DNA of 64,000 bases. Source: Paramecium octaurelia. Taxonomy: Eukaryota > Ciliophora > Oligohymenophorea > Peniculida > Parameciidae. The translations under genes were made by a program, and so were the position numbers. Below are positions 50,128-63,170 of the stretch, piece by piece; within the stretch, counting starts at the first letter, position 1; each line of letters opens with the position of its first letter. The notes beneath the pieces are model-generated. The model did no database searches and was not told the DNA's origin. It worked only from the letters and a program-made list of their open reading frames with translations. The stretch spans positions 40,365 to 104,364 of the forward strand of contig CAJJDP010000009.1 in NCBI GenBank assembly GCA_905182995.1, read 5' to 3'.

Positions 50128-53100
50128 ATGTCAAAAAAACCTACAGTAGCTCTAATTAAAAGTGTTATCTTAAATGAGGTAAGAGGGAGGTTTAAAAAGT
50201 GTTAATTATGTTAAAAAGAGTTTACCCTCTTTCATAAAGAACATCAATGCAAGAGGTTGATAATATTATCTCAACATTAGGTGCCGAAGAGCTGTTTGTC
50301 AGACTTGTGCTAATTTTCATGGACCAGTACTAGGCGACGCTGGGTACTCGAAATAAACTCATAGAATTTGCAATACCTGCAAGGAGGAGAGCGAAACAAT
50401 CAAAAAGTTTATTGAGTAATACAAATTAGGCATAGGAAAGGATACTTTCTCACTTGAATGGCTTAAATCATCGGGCTTAACTATAGATTTAGCTAAAAAA
50501 GTAGATTTATTGTATATCTTAGGAATATGATTTTGCTTAAAAAGAAAATGATCGAGCTAAAGATAAGGGAGAGTTTTTAAAAATGAAGCAGGAGTTACAA
50601 TCAGTCATGATTGATTTTTGGCTTAATCTAAATTACTCATTGAGAGAGTTTCTGTTTAATGTTATGAACAATATTGAATTAGAACAATTACAATAACAAA
50701 TTTGTAGAGTCTTAGGAGCACTTTTGTTATAATACCCAGAAATAGGATATAGCTCAGACTAGGTGTTGATAACAATATTCCTTTTGTGTTTTTGCTCTGA
50801 AGCATCAGCCTACACAATTTTAACTATTTTATACTCTGACATCATTCCTTCATATTTGTACCCCTTGAATTTAAGAAAGACCCCATATGATTATCAACAT
50901 GAAACAGATTAAGTTCTTCAAGTGCTGGAACAAGGATTTAAAATTAAATAATAAGAATTATAGATCATCAAACCATTTGTCAGATCTAGAATCACAAGAT
51001 ATATTCTGACTTTTGGAATCAATTTTTATATGTTTTAGACATCCTTCTTTATGATTAATCTAATCTTATCATATCCAAAGACTGGATATGACAATTTTAT
51101 CAAATGTTTGGCTGTTAGCTTTTGTCAATAATTTGAAGATATCAAAACTTTTGTAAATGCTCCTGAAGATGCTGAAGCTTAGATTCTAAGAAATGTGAAA
51201 TCAACTTAATGTGAAAAAGACTTTACCATGACTAAGGTGATAATCTTTTTGCCTCAGAAAAGAGTGACTTAAAGTGTAGTCATATCGAGATCAAATGATA
51301 AAAAACTATCGAATTAGATATAGCCAGAGCATAATAGGGATATAAAGGTTGAAATTTCAATTAAAGGTAACCAAAATCTGTCTGAGACCGCAGTAAGTTC
51401 AGAGAAAAACATTTAGGATTCAAGAAGAAAGTCAGTTGAAATTAAAGCCAATCCTGAAGCTGACGAGGAAAAAGCAAACTTAAAATAATATATTGAGAAA
51501 ATTGAGGAAACATTAATGACAAAGCATAAATTGGTGACTGAATTATAAAATAGAATCAAAGAATTATAAAATTAACCTCCTTAAATTACTAATAATGGAG
51601 ATGTAGATAAAAAACTCTTAGAAGCTAATGAATAATTAAGAAAAAGAATTTCAGAGTAAGACACACAAATTTCATAATTAGAGGAGTAAAATAAATATTC
51701 CAACAAACTTCAAGAGGATGCTCAAGAGATGGTAACTTCAATATAAAAGTCAAACAAGGAATTAGAATAATAACTCGAGACATCTTTAAGAACAAATAAA
51801 GATTTGTATCTTCAGATAAAGGATTTAAAAAATTAAGGTTCTCAACAACTCTAACCTCCCTCTCCATTAACACCATCAAGAGAAAAAAACTATTAAATAA
51901 ACATAGCTTTGATTTAAAAAAAAAATGAAGAAAAATTACAATAATAAATAGATGAACAGTAATAAAAAATAGTGTAATTGGAATTATCGATGAATTAATT
52001 GAACAAAGAGTTACTAGGTTTATAATAACTAAATTAAGACAAGCTCAAGATTATTGGAAATTTAGAAGTCAGATTGATTGAATTGGATTCAACAAAAAGA
52101 GAAAATGAAAAACTTATTCTTGAAATTGCAGCTCTCTTTAAAAAGATTGAACATCATGAATTAGTGATAATTTAATAACAAGAAGAACTTGATGATTTGA
52201 AAGCTAAATATGATTAATTATCTAAATAGCATGAAATCTAAAGTGAAGAGTTGGATTAAGTAAGAATTGAAAAAAGATAAAATTTAGAGGATTATGAAAG
52301 AAAAGAGAATGAATTACTTTTAATCATCGAAGACTTAAAAAACAGATTGGCAGAAATGTCTAAACAATATTAAACCACTTCAGATCAATTGAACCAATCT
52401 TTAGACCATAATAACTAAATGTAGAATTTGGTCAAAGAAAAAGATGAGACAATTAAACTACTTGAGACAGGCATAGCTAAAGGAATTAAGAAAATAGCTG
52501 AAATTGAAGCCAACCATCAAAAATAAAAAGAAGATGATAAAAAAACAATTGATGAATTGAAATAAATCATAGATCAAAATAATAAAAAAATCAAGGAACT
52601 TGAAGATAGTGTAGCAGAAAAAGATGCGAAACTTGAGGAGCACAAGAAGGAATTTAAGGCACTTAAAATCATATTTGTAGCTTTAGAGGAGAAGTGGACG
52701 AAATTAGACAATGACCATAAAGATTTAAGTGGTAAACACGAAAAGTTGATTGCAGAATGTGAAGAATGGAAAAAGAAATTTAATGATCTTGATGGTGAAC
52801 ATTCAAAATTAAAGGAAAAATATAGATTAATTGTTATAGAATACGAAAAAGTAAAAGAAAATACGAATGATAAAATGAATGAATTAAAATCACAAAATGA
52901 GGATCTCCAAAGAAAACTTAAAGCATTAGAGGATAAACATTAATTGCTGTAAAATTAGCATCAAGCATTAATGGATAGATTGGAGAAAGAAACCTAAAAC
53001 CATATTAAAAAGGTTGGGGAACTTGATTTAATCATTATAGGATTGGAAAAGAAGGCTCATGAATTCAAAACTTTAAGTGAAAATTAAAAATTAGAAATTG

Positions 53101-53597
53101 ATAATTTATAAGCTATTATTAAAGAATTAGAAGGTAAAATTGCCTAGGCAGAAAAAGACTAGCAACAAAGACATCAATAATTGCTTGTTCAAATAACTTA
53201 ACATTTAGAGAAATTGACCAAATTAGAGAATAGAAATAGCAAACTTGAGTTGGATGTTACAGAATTAGAGAAGAGAATTTAAGAACTCATTTTGTATAAT
53301 CAGGATTACAAGAATGAAATTATTAAACAAGACGAAAAGATTACAATTTTAATTAAGGAAGGATAGACCAAAGAATCAGAAATACTAAAACTTATTCAAG
53401 TGATTGAGAAGTAGAAACTTGATTTGATCGATTATGAGAAAATTATCAGAGAGTTAAAGTAGAAGATTTAAGAACTCGAGCTCATTATTATTGAAAAAGA
53501 CAAGAAAATTGTGGAGCAAGAGAAGTCAATCAAAAAGCTATAGACTTTGCTTGTGTAATTTAAGACATTGTCAGAAGAAATGGCTTCTATTAATTGA
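50128..53597 (+). CDS. FYVE-type finger + TBC-like region + coiled coil, paralogue 2
   Basis: A 1,140-aa protein. ATG 50128; introns 50256-50280 (25 nt) and 50501-50522 (22 nt) at the same places as in its neighbours; TGA 53595; length exact. FYVE-type finger from C25 (CQLC, KEHQCKRCRRAVC, HRICNTC). The shared middle region contains NYSLREFLFNVM, RVLGALLLQYPEIGYSSDQV, and CSEASAYTILTILYSDIIP, which is TBC-like without obvious catalytic fingers. After about residue 420 the sequence is a long, regular coiled coil (Glu/Lys/Leu heptads, for example LKELEDSVAEKDAKLEEHKK-type runs) ending at SEEMASIN. Probably an endosome or vesicle tether/adaptor; inferred from domains only. Confidence 0.88.
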
Positions 53598-53638
53598 CAT
53601 TATTTGCAATATTAAATAAATTATTATTCATATATCTA

Positions 53639-56600
53639 ATGAAGAAAAATCAATCTCTTTTCAAAAGAGTCCTAATTTCAGGTGAAAGAGGGAAGTATAA
53701 AGCTTGTTAAATTTGCTCGAAAAAGTTTGGTACAGAGCACTAATGTAAAAGGTATATATAATATATATATATTGTAGATGCAAGAGAGCAGTTTGTGATA
53801 AGTGTTCTGCTTATAAAGGAAGAGTATTTACGGAGTCAGGATAAGAAGAAAAAGCCTTGCACAGATAATGTAAGGTTTGTAAAGATGAGAGTGAATCAAT
53901 AAAAAAATTTGTGGATAGTAATCGTATCTAATTTCTTCAGGATACGAAGGCACTTGAGTGGCTGAATTAATTTGGGGTTACAAAAGAATAAGCCAAAACA
54001 GTATTTATATTGGTATATTCTAATTTAGGAATATTTGTAAGCGTAAAGTAAGATTTCGCAGAGTGAATAATCAGAAGTCCGAAAATTAAAAAATAACTTA
54101 AATATTGCATTTGCTGAAATACCTGGAGTGTTCAACTACTCATTAAGAGAGTTCATGTACTATGTTATCAAGGAAAATGAATATGAAACATTGAAATAAG
54201 TAACAGGAAGAGTTTTGGAGACTTTCCTATCAAATTATCATGAGGTCGGGTTTTCACCGGATTTAATAATGTTGACAGTATTCTTTCTCTGTTTTGGATC
54301 GGAAGCAGCTGCCTTTTCCTTGCTCAACATTTTTTTTGCAGAGATGATATAAGCTAATCTATATCCTGCCAATATCATGTCTTATGATAATGGGGAAGAT
54401 ATCGATAGAGTTCTTTTAGTCTTAAGTTCTTCATTTAAAATGTCTTAACAAGACAAGCCATTGATAACTAACTTCTTGAAGTCAAGATTAATAAAATATT
54501 AACAATGTTTTACAATAAATATGTTGTAATTTGAATCAACATATTATGTTATTGATTCTTTGTACTCCTTGCATTAACAAGCTTAGGATGAGTTTATTAA
54601 ATTTATTGCATCTGCCTTATCACAAAATATTGCTGACGTAAAAGCCAATCAATTAAACATTGAAGAAATCGAAGTCATTTTGTTAAGATAAGTCAAATAC
54701 TCTATGATCTAGGATGGGTACTTTAAAACCAAAAGCGTACAATTTTCACCATATACCAAAACAATGTCAATATCATAAATTACTAGCAGGTTTTCTTCTG
54801 TAATTTAAGATACAACATCAAGTAATATGGACTTTGATAGAGTGACTATTTTGAACAAAATAGTTGAAAATCAAAAGGAAGAAATCGCAAAGTTGAGTTC
54901 CCAATTGAATAATGGGCCTGAATTGGTTAGAAAGAAAACAGTCTAGATGAAACAGAAGGATCAAACCAATATATAAAGGGATTTGAAATAGGTGGAAGAT
55001 GAAGACTTAGTGTTTTCTAATTTGAGAAGAAAGACTATGCATTTATTAAATTAAGAGGAAGTTGATGAGGATGTGGCTGTCTTAACTGATTACATTAATA
55101 AATTGGAGGAGGTGTTAATATTGAAACATAGAGTGGTGAAGGATTAGAACCTCAAAATCTTAGAAATGCAAGAAAAGAATGAAAAACTTTTTGAAGAAAT
55201 ATAAAGGCTTAAAAAAGAAGTCTAATTGTCTGAAGTTAAATTTATTGATTAAACTAAAATTACTCATTAGCTAGAAAAGGAAGTCAATGAAAAATCAAGA
55301 ATAATTGATGAATATAAAAAAAAAAATAAGGAATTACATGAAAACTTGGTTTCAGCTTAAACTGAAAATAATAAATATAAAATATAATTACTTGAAGTCA
55401 AAGCTTTAGATGGAGGTTCAGCTAGGGGTGATGGGTAGAAATCAACGTCTTATTAAAGTGAAATTGTAAGAGTACAGGATGAGAATGCTAGACTATAGAA
55501 GAAGATTGCAGAATTGGAAAATCAAGTTTTAGAATCAAATTCCAAATCAAGTGATTAGAATGAAACAAGAAAGCTCTAAATTTAAATTACTTAACTCGAA
55601 TAATCTAAATTTTTGATAAATGCTTAGTTGAGTCAGAGGGAGGCCACAATCACCTCATTGTAAAGATAAATTCAAGGACTTCTAGATGAAAACAACATGA
55701 AATCTGAAGGTGATTAAGTTATATAAGAGAGAAAAAAGAATGCTGAATTATAACTCTAATTAAGTAATTATCAAAATTCAGAAAAAGTTTGGAAGTCAAA
55801 ATTGAGTGACATTGAACATAAACTAAAAGAGCAAACATTGATCAATTAGGAATTGAAAACTAAAGTTAACTCTTCAAATCCCTCCATTATAATAACAAAG
55901 GATGAAAATGATAGAAATTATGAAAGAATTAGAGAACAATTATAATCTGAATTGGAAGCTAAAACCACCTTAACTAAATAACTATTTTAATAAATAGAGG
56001 AATTATCTATAAAATTGAATTAAGAGAGATCCAAAAGTTAGAACTTATAGATTGAGTATGATCAACTATTAGAATAAACAAATTTCAGATAAAATAGATC
56101 TCAGACAATATAATAATAAAACTAATAAAAGGATTAAAGAATTCAAGACTTTTAAGCATAAATTGAATAATTACAATTGGAATTATCTAAAGCGAAATCA
56201 TAATAATCATAACTGGCATCTATGCATTAAAATCTATAAGAGAACTTTAAAGCAGCGGAAATGAAAATTGTAGAACTGGAACATTAATAAAAAATGTATG
56301 TTAGAACTATATAAGAAAAAGTGGAGCAAGTGACTTCTCAGGAAACAAAAATCAAAGAATTAAACACTTAAAAAAATTCATTAGATGATCAATTGACAGA
56401 AAGTTTAAAAAAGTAAAGTGAATAAAAAGTGCTATTGGAGAGTTTGTAATTTTAAGTTGGAAATAAAGGAAAAGAATATGAAAATCTTAAGAAAAAAATC
56501 GAAGAATAGGAACTTATTATTTTAGGATAAAATGAAAAGATCCATAAAGTCAAGGAATCGAATGAAGCAGAATAAAATGAAAAGTCAATTCTCGGAACAG

Positions 56601-59503
56601 AACAAGAAAATCTGAAAAAATAATTATAAAATAAAGAAGAATAGATCCGCTCAAGATAAGAATAAATCAATGGTCTCAATGATTAAATTAGAACTTTGAA
56701 TGAAAAGGTATCTAGTCTAGAATAGTAACGAACACTTTAACTCAAATAATTGAAACTTCAGGAAGATCAATTAAATTCTAAAGAAAGAGAACTCATGACA
56801 GAAAGATCAACCCTCACTTCTGAAAGAGATTTGTAGAAACAAAGGGTTATTGAAGCAGAGGCTCAGATATTGAAGTTGTAATAAAGTGATAAAAGATACA
56901 AAACTGAAATTTCAAATTTAAATGAAGAACTTCAACAATAATTATTAACTCTAGAACACTTGAACAAATAGATTAAAGACTATGAAATATAATAAAATTA
57001 ATCTAGGGAATCTAATTTGGAAAATAGCAAAGTTCAATCAATAAGATTAGAAAAATTGGAACAATAAAATTAAAACATGAACATTAAAATTGAGGCTTAA
57101 AGTTAAGAAATTAAATAGTATACTGCTAAAATAGAAGAACAATTGACAACAATAACTGAGTTGAAATACAAGGTGTAGGAGGAGGAGAGCTTAAGAAAGG
57201 CAAAGGAAAAGTAAGTAAATGACAAAACCTAATAAATTGGTTAGCTTGAAAACTAATTAATAAAGATGCAAGAAAAATATAACTAAAGCAATAGATCATC
57301 ATAAGATATACAAAATTAATACGATGATTTAAAGAAAAGATATGATGTTGAATTAAACACCATGCAATCTCTCTAAAGCAAGTCAATTGAATTTACCTCT
57401 TTATAATAAAGATACATGGAATAAAATTAAAAACTAAGCTCTTTAGAAAAACAATTGTTGGATTACAACGAAATATCTGATTAATATTAAAAGTAAAAGA
57501 AGGAACTTTAAAGTCTTACTGATTTACTTGATTCAAAGTTGGCGACTATTGTAGCTCATGAAACTAAAATAATTGATTTAACTAACTAATTAAAGGAATC
57601 AAACTCGTAGTTGCAATAAGTAAGAAGAGAAAATCATGAGATAATGCAGAAGAGAGCATAAGACATGTAGACTATGGCATAATTAAAATAAATAGAAGTA
57701 GAGAATGGAGAATTAAAGTAATAAGTATATTCACATGAAGCCACAATTTAAAATTAAGAAGCCTTATTATCAGTTCTGAAAGGAAACTAATTAAATTTAG
57801 AGTAGAGTTAGATGAAATTAAAAATTGATTATTAACATTTGGAGGAGAAGTATAATGAAAAGTTGATAGATTTGGATGAGAAATCGAAGGCTCTGTACAA
57901 TTTATAAAATAAATTTGATTCATTGAGTTTTAGAGCTTAACAATCTGAAGAAAATCTAAGAGTTGTGGAAGATTAGAGAGATGATTATCAAAGTAGATAT
58001 GAATTGGCCCTACAAGAGTTAGATATATATAAAGGAAAAGATAAGGAGATAAATTTGATGGCAGCCAACAAAATAGAATTGCAAGAACAAATGCATTCAG
58101 TTTAGAAGAAAAATAAAGTCTTAGAGAGAGAGCTTTAAGTATCTTAGAATGCTTTATAATCTAAAGAATCGGATATCCTATAACTATAACATACTATTTA
58201 GAAAAAGGAGTAACAAATAACTACATTAGAAGGCGCTATAGTAAAATTAAAGGCTGATTTGACTAATTCAAAAAATAGTTATGAATAATTATAACTAGAG
58301 TTGACTGAAATGAATTCAGAACAAACCTCATCTGGAGAATTGTTTTCATAAGTCAAAAAATTAACCAATGATAATCTAAATAAAAACACTTAAATTGATT
58401 AATTAAAATTGTAAATTAACGAACTTCAGGATAAAAATAGAAATCTTGAAAAATAATATAATAAATTAAGAAGTGATGCCCTAGTAGGTAACTCAGCTAA
58501 TTCAGAATCCTTTGAACTTAGATCAAGGTTAGATGAATTGGAAGGATAATTTAAATAGTCTCAGAATGCAATCAAACAAAAGGATCAATAAATTCAAGAA
58601 TTAAAGTAGTTGCTTGATAATCAAAGCTATCAACCCAATTAGAGAGAAAAAGAAAAATAAACTAATAATAAACCAATAAATAATAGTAATGATCATGATA
58701 ATATGAAAATTTAAGAATATCAATTCATTATTGAATAACAAACAGAAGAAATAGAAAATATGAAGAGAAATTCATAAGGGCTGGGTGAAGAATTAACAGA
58801 ATTGTTAACTTTAATTGTGAATGTGTTTTTAAAAAAGAAGATCAAGAAGGATCAATTAAATATTGCCACTGTTCTTGATTAAATTAAATTATTCTAAAAG
58901 GAAAATAAGACTCTTACTATAAGAGAAGAAGATGATGAATCATTAGTCTTATAGAAGCTGTAATAATATAGGGGAGATTATATCAACTTTAGATTCCGCG
59001 TAGAACAAAACTTAACAAGAATAACTGTACTAAAGTAACAAATGCTTTAAGTTATATCAGAAGCAAAAATCTAAGGAAAGAAGAAGGATGTCGATAAAAA
59101 TATGGATGTAGAAAACTTAGTAATGTATTTTAAGTTGCTGTTGGATTCGTAAGCCGTCTAATACAGCAATCAATTGTAACTATGTTAGTAATATGAAGCT
59201 GAACTTAGGTCATACTAAAATAACACAAGTCCTCAAGGGTAAATAATATAATAAGTGAAAGAATTATTGTCTAAGGCTCCGTTTTTAACTTAATAATAAA
59301 TATATTAATTTACAGAACCAAAGGTTTCAATTAAATTAAGAAAGGATTAAGATTAGGAAGACGCTAGATTATTATTAGAAGCTAGAAATCAATAAATTTA
59401 GTGGCTAAAGAACTTGATAAATGAAAAATAAGATCAATTAGCAGTTATGAACACATACTTAACAAATTTAAAACAGTTGATGGATAAATATCATTTGAAA
59501 TGA
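53639..59503 (+). CDS. FYVE-type finger + TBC-like region + very long coiled coil, paralogue 3
   Basis: A 1,936-aa protein, the longest of the trio. ATG 53639; introns 53752-53777 (26 nt) and 54001-54028 (28 nt) at the conserved positions; TGA 59501; length exact. The FYVE-type finger starts at C23 (CQIC, EHQCKRCKRAVC, HRQCKVC) with a shorter first loop than paralogue 1. The shared region reads NYSLREFM-, RVLETFLSNYHEVGFSPDL-, and GSEAAAFSLLNIFF-like blocks. The coiled coil covers about residues 420-1780 and is extremely Gln-rich, much of it encoded by TAA/TAG. A less repetitive C-terminal part with LVMYFKLLLDSQAVQ follows. The architecture mirrors endosomal tethers such as EEA1 but with the FYVE finger at the N-terminus. 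Confidence 0.88.
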
Positions 59504-59551
59504 AAATTATCAATATTTAAATAGAATAAGCATTAAAATAAATAAAATTAA

Positions 59552-60166
59552 TCAACGATATATTCTAGATTCTGCAAGATTAGTTTCAAAATTAATAAAC
59601 TTGTTTTCAGAGACTCCTCTAGGTCTATATTAAGATTTTGTCAGATTTTCTTTATTCAACGGCTTAGTGTATCTGTTATTATTATTTAATTTTTATAATT
59701 CAGATAATTGGACATATAATTTTTATATTTCTTAATCCTTATATTAACTATCGAATTCATTTTTATTTTAATATCTTTATCTTAAAACTTATAATTGCTA
59801 GATATAGTTATTGTTCTAATTATTTTAAAGAGTGCATTAATTGAAATTTTAAAAACCATCAGGTTATGTGTCATTAATATTGGATTATAAATTCATGACA
59901 GTTTTACTTAATTTAATGTTAAGTTCTTATTGATCTATCAATTTGAGTGTTATTACTTATTTTTACTATTCTGATTGCTAAAGCCTTTAGTTAAGTTATA
60001 GAATTTCTTATCTTAAGTAATTATTTTCTTCAATTAATTTCTAATCTGTAGATTTTCTAAATGTAAAATTTATTCTGTACTAATCAAGTTCTTCATACAA
60101 GGATTGTAACTCTGAACGCAGCAACACATTCTCATTTTCTAATTCCAAGACTTTGTTAATGTCCAT
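59552..60166 (-). CDS. coiled-coil protein, 204 aa
   Basis: Start on the minus strand at 60166, TGA at 59552-59554, no intron, length exact. It begins MDINKVLELENENVLLRSEL, a strong leucine-heptad coiled coil to about residue 90. A Gln/Asn-rich stretch follows, then another short coiled coil and a basic tail (SQYRPRGVSENKF). There is no catalytic motif. It converges with the long coiled-coil gene ending at 59503 (48 bp) and follows the CH-domain gene in the same direction (60 bp). Function unknown; cytoskeletal or basal-body association is only a guess. Confidence 0.75.
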
Positions 60167-60226
60167 TTACTTAAAGAAATATATGTAATTAATATTTCAG
60201 TTAATTGTTTATAAATAAAGAAAATT

Positions 60227-63131
60227 TCATTTACTTTTTAATTTGTTTTTGTAAATATTTTTGAAAGCAGTGAGTAATTTTATTATATATTCCTTATCTC
60301 CTTTTAGTAACTTCTCTTACTCTATAACTAGTTCCAAAGGCATGTCTAATTTGTCTTTCAAAACACTGAAGGCCTTTCTTATATTCACCAAACAGCCTGC
60401 GTTAGTATTTGGTTTAGGTTATAATCCTTTAAATTAGATATTTTCAAGCTTTTATACTATGGAGCAAATTATCAAACTAATACGTTATTTATAATAATTA
60501 CCCATCTTTGAATTCTTCTAAAACCTCATTATTCCAATTAATTTTGTAACCAAAGCTATTGAGCCATTCGAATTAGGGAGGATCATCAAAAATTAACTTT
60601 TTGGTTACCTATTATGGCTAAGTGAAGCTACTTTCTTTTTAAATGAGAGAAAAAGGCTCTTACTAAATTAAATTTCCTATTTTAGAACCTCCCTTGCTTT
60701 AGACAATAGATTTTTTTAAGTAAGGGCCATCTTCAAAATATGAATCCCCTTGCCTTTGAGGTAGGCCATCAAAGTATCTCCTTAAATCCTCAAACAAACC
60801 CAGAATTATTAATTAATCTCCTTCATATATTAATTTTTCAGACCAAACGAATCTCTGCCCTATTGGTTTTCCTTTTAAATAATCCAAAGCCTTTCTAATA
60901 TTTGCTATGCATTGTTTTTCTCCAATTGGTTTAGTATAAATAGGAGTGATTTTCTATTGAAATATTTCTGTTTCCACTTAACATAACAAGATTCCAGTTT
61001 AACATTGGAAAATTAGATCATTAAAATTTTATATCGTAGATGTGTATTCTCTAGCAAAGTGAAGGGTCATCAGTTTCAATTAGTCAATCTCTTCTTATCT
61101 GTAGGGAAGTGTAAAGGAATTAGTAATGGGTTCTATCTTTTTGGTTTACTATTTTAATAGCCACCAATACAAGCCCATTGCGGATTTATCTAATTACATA
61201 ATGCTTGATTTATTTATTTTTCCAATCCATGCTGGCAAATTTCCGGCATCCACTATGGCTTTTGTTGCTTATAAGGCTGTGTCCACATTGAATTCAACTT
61301 CTAAAATAGACTTAAAATTGTTATGAGTGATTGGTTATTCTAATAATTATAGTAAATAGTTTCCATTACGAATAGGATCTGTAAACAGACTAAATATAAT
61401 AAAGAACATACTTATCATTATTGTAAAGACCTTTTTATTTAAAATAAGTCTAAACATACAATTCCATCTCTCTAGTCACACAATTTTTACTCATTGATGT
61501 AGATCGAGCTTTTTATTATTATTTTGAGCTGCTGAAATTTCTAGAATGTTACAAAGACTAATTAACAGGAGTGCCATTTTAAGAGCCAATATTTGATTTT
61601 TTCATTAGAGAATTCAAAGATCTATTGACGCTATCGTATTCTTATTTCATATTATGAATTCTTGAATAGGGACCCACAGGTGATCTGTTTGCAGTGCTGG
61701 GTTTTACAGATTTCGATTATTGAGGTTGATCTATTGTGATTTCTAATTAAGTATCTGCAAAAGAATGTTTATGCTACTGTTTTTTTTAAGAAAGTGTGAT
61801 TTGTTATTGTAACTTGGATTAAGAATGCTATTAAAATGATTACGTATTTTGTTAAACTGGTTATTATTTTTAAGTCTATCTCAGTGAGGTATCAACAGAT
61901 TAAGAATGATTTGCAATAGCTACATTTCCACAATTAGCATAATACACTTTTATATCATGCATTAAACCCCAAAAGGCTTCCTCATCTCCATCAACCAGCT
62001 ATTATTCTGAATTTAAGTATTTGTAACTCATTCTTTCAAGTTATTTTAAGTATTCAAGAACTCGTCTATAATTATGTCTGATTTCTCTAACACTTTTTGG
62101 ATTTCTTAAAGCTCCCTTTAAAACTTCGTCTCTGCCAGTTAGTCTATTAATTAAATCAAAGAAAATGACTCCATTTTTACAGATTTTAGGTAGTTTATTT
62201 TCTAATCCTTATGCATTTGATTTAATTAGTCGAATTTATTTAAGCCAATCAATTAATTGTTATTTTTATTCACTAGTAACAGAATTTTATAATTGTTATT
62301 ATTACTATTAGTATTATTGCTATTATTATTATTAATTGAAATCTTAATTTACTAATTCGTGTTAACTTAAGCTTTCCTAACTATGCTTAGATTTATTTTC
62401 TCTAATTTTTTTTTATTAGAGATTCTATTATTCCTTTACAATTTGATTTTCTAATACTTATAGTTCCTACTTTAATTTCTAATTGTATGACTCTTTGTTA
62501 TTAGATTTAATTGGCGTCAAATTGCTAATTGAATCACTTGATTAATTTTATGGTTTGGATCTATTTGAAGTTTCAGCATATTCAGTTTAATGTGTTTGCG
62601 ATCTTTATTGATAATTGTTTATCTCTTGATAAGGGCTATTGGGTTTAATCATTTTGTATTTGTTTGCAATAATTTCTTCATTAGAAGTGATCTGGATTGA
62701 TTAATTTGGTTAGACTAAATTTTCATCAACATAGAATAACGGATCGTCTTATTTTTGAGGTGCTTTAGGTGGTTTTGATGAAGCTGAGGATACAGATTTC
62801 GATCTATAAAATTATTAGAGAATCTAAAAAATCTTTAATGGATTTTGGTATAGCATTTATCCAGTTAAATGCTTCACTGATATCTATTGGCTTTCCTCTA
62901 ACAAAGACAATGCAAAGGTTAAATTCCTTATACAACTTTAGTAGTCTTGTTTTGTGCAATTTATTACTCTTATCTTTAATTCACATTATCTTTTGTCTTA
63001 AAATAATTCTTTCGATATTATCTAACATAATGCAACACCTTGAATTTTTATCAAAAGATACCTGTTTTTAGATCATCAATACTCTTTGTGTTTTCAAATG
63101 TATTAGCCCAGTCTATTATTTCTTATTCCAT
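60227..63131 (-). CDS. protein with about five calponin-homology (CH)-like domains
   Basis: A 944-aa protein. Start at 63131 (minus); introns 63039-63061 (23 nt), 61390-61411 (22 nt) and 60477-60501 (25 nt); TGA 60227-60229; length exact. The N-terminal CH-like domain (MEQEIIDWANTFEN...LKTGVALCQII) lies at about 1-115. A Ser/Gln linker with a poly-Gln run written in TAA/TAG follows. The second domain (LIDWLKQIRL...ICKNGVIFFDLINRL...VDGDEEAFWGLMHDI) is at about 300-405. Three more follow, at about 570-680, 690-800 and 840-940, with DPIRNGNYLLQLL, NIRKALDYLK...GDQLIILGLF, and FKDGLIICSIVQ...NIRKAFSVLK...GDKEYIIKLL. CH domains bind actin or microtubules. The domains are divergent and the count is by eye. 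Confidence 0.82.
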
Positions 63132-63170
63132 TCAAATTTAATATAACAGTTAATAATAATAATTTATTTA

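Noticed and set aside
62240-62360. simple-sequence TTA/TTG repeats as microsatellite
   Set aside because: They encode a poly-Gln run (minus-strand TAA/CAA/TAG) inside the CH-domain gene.
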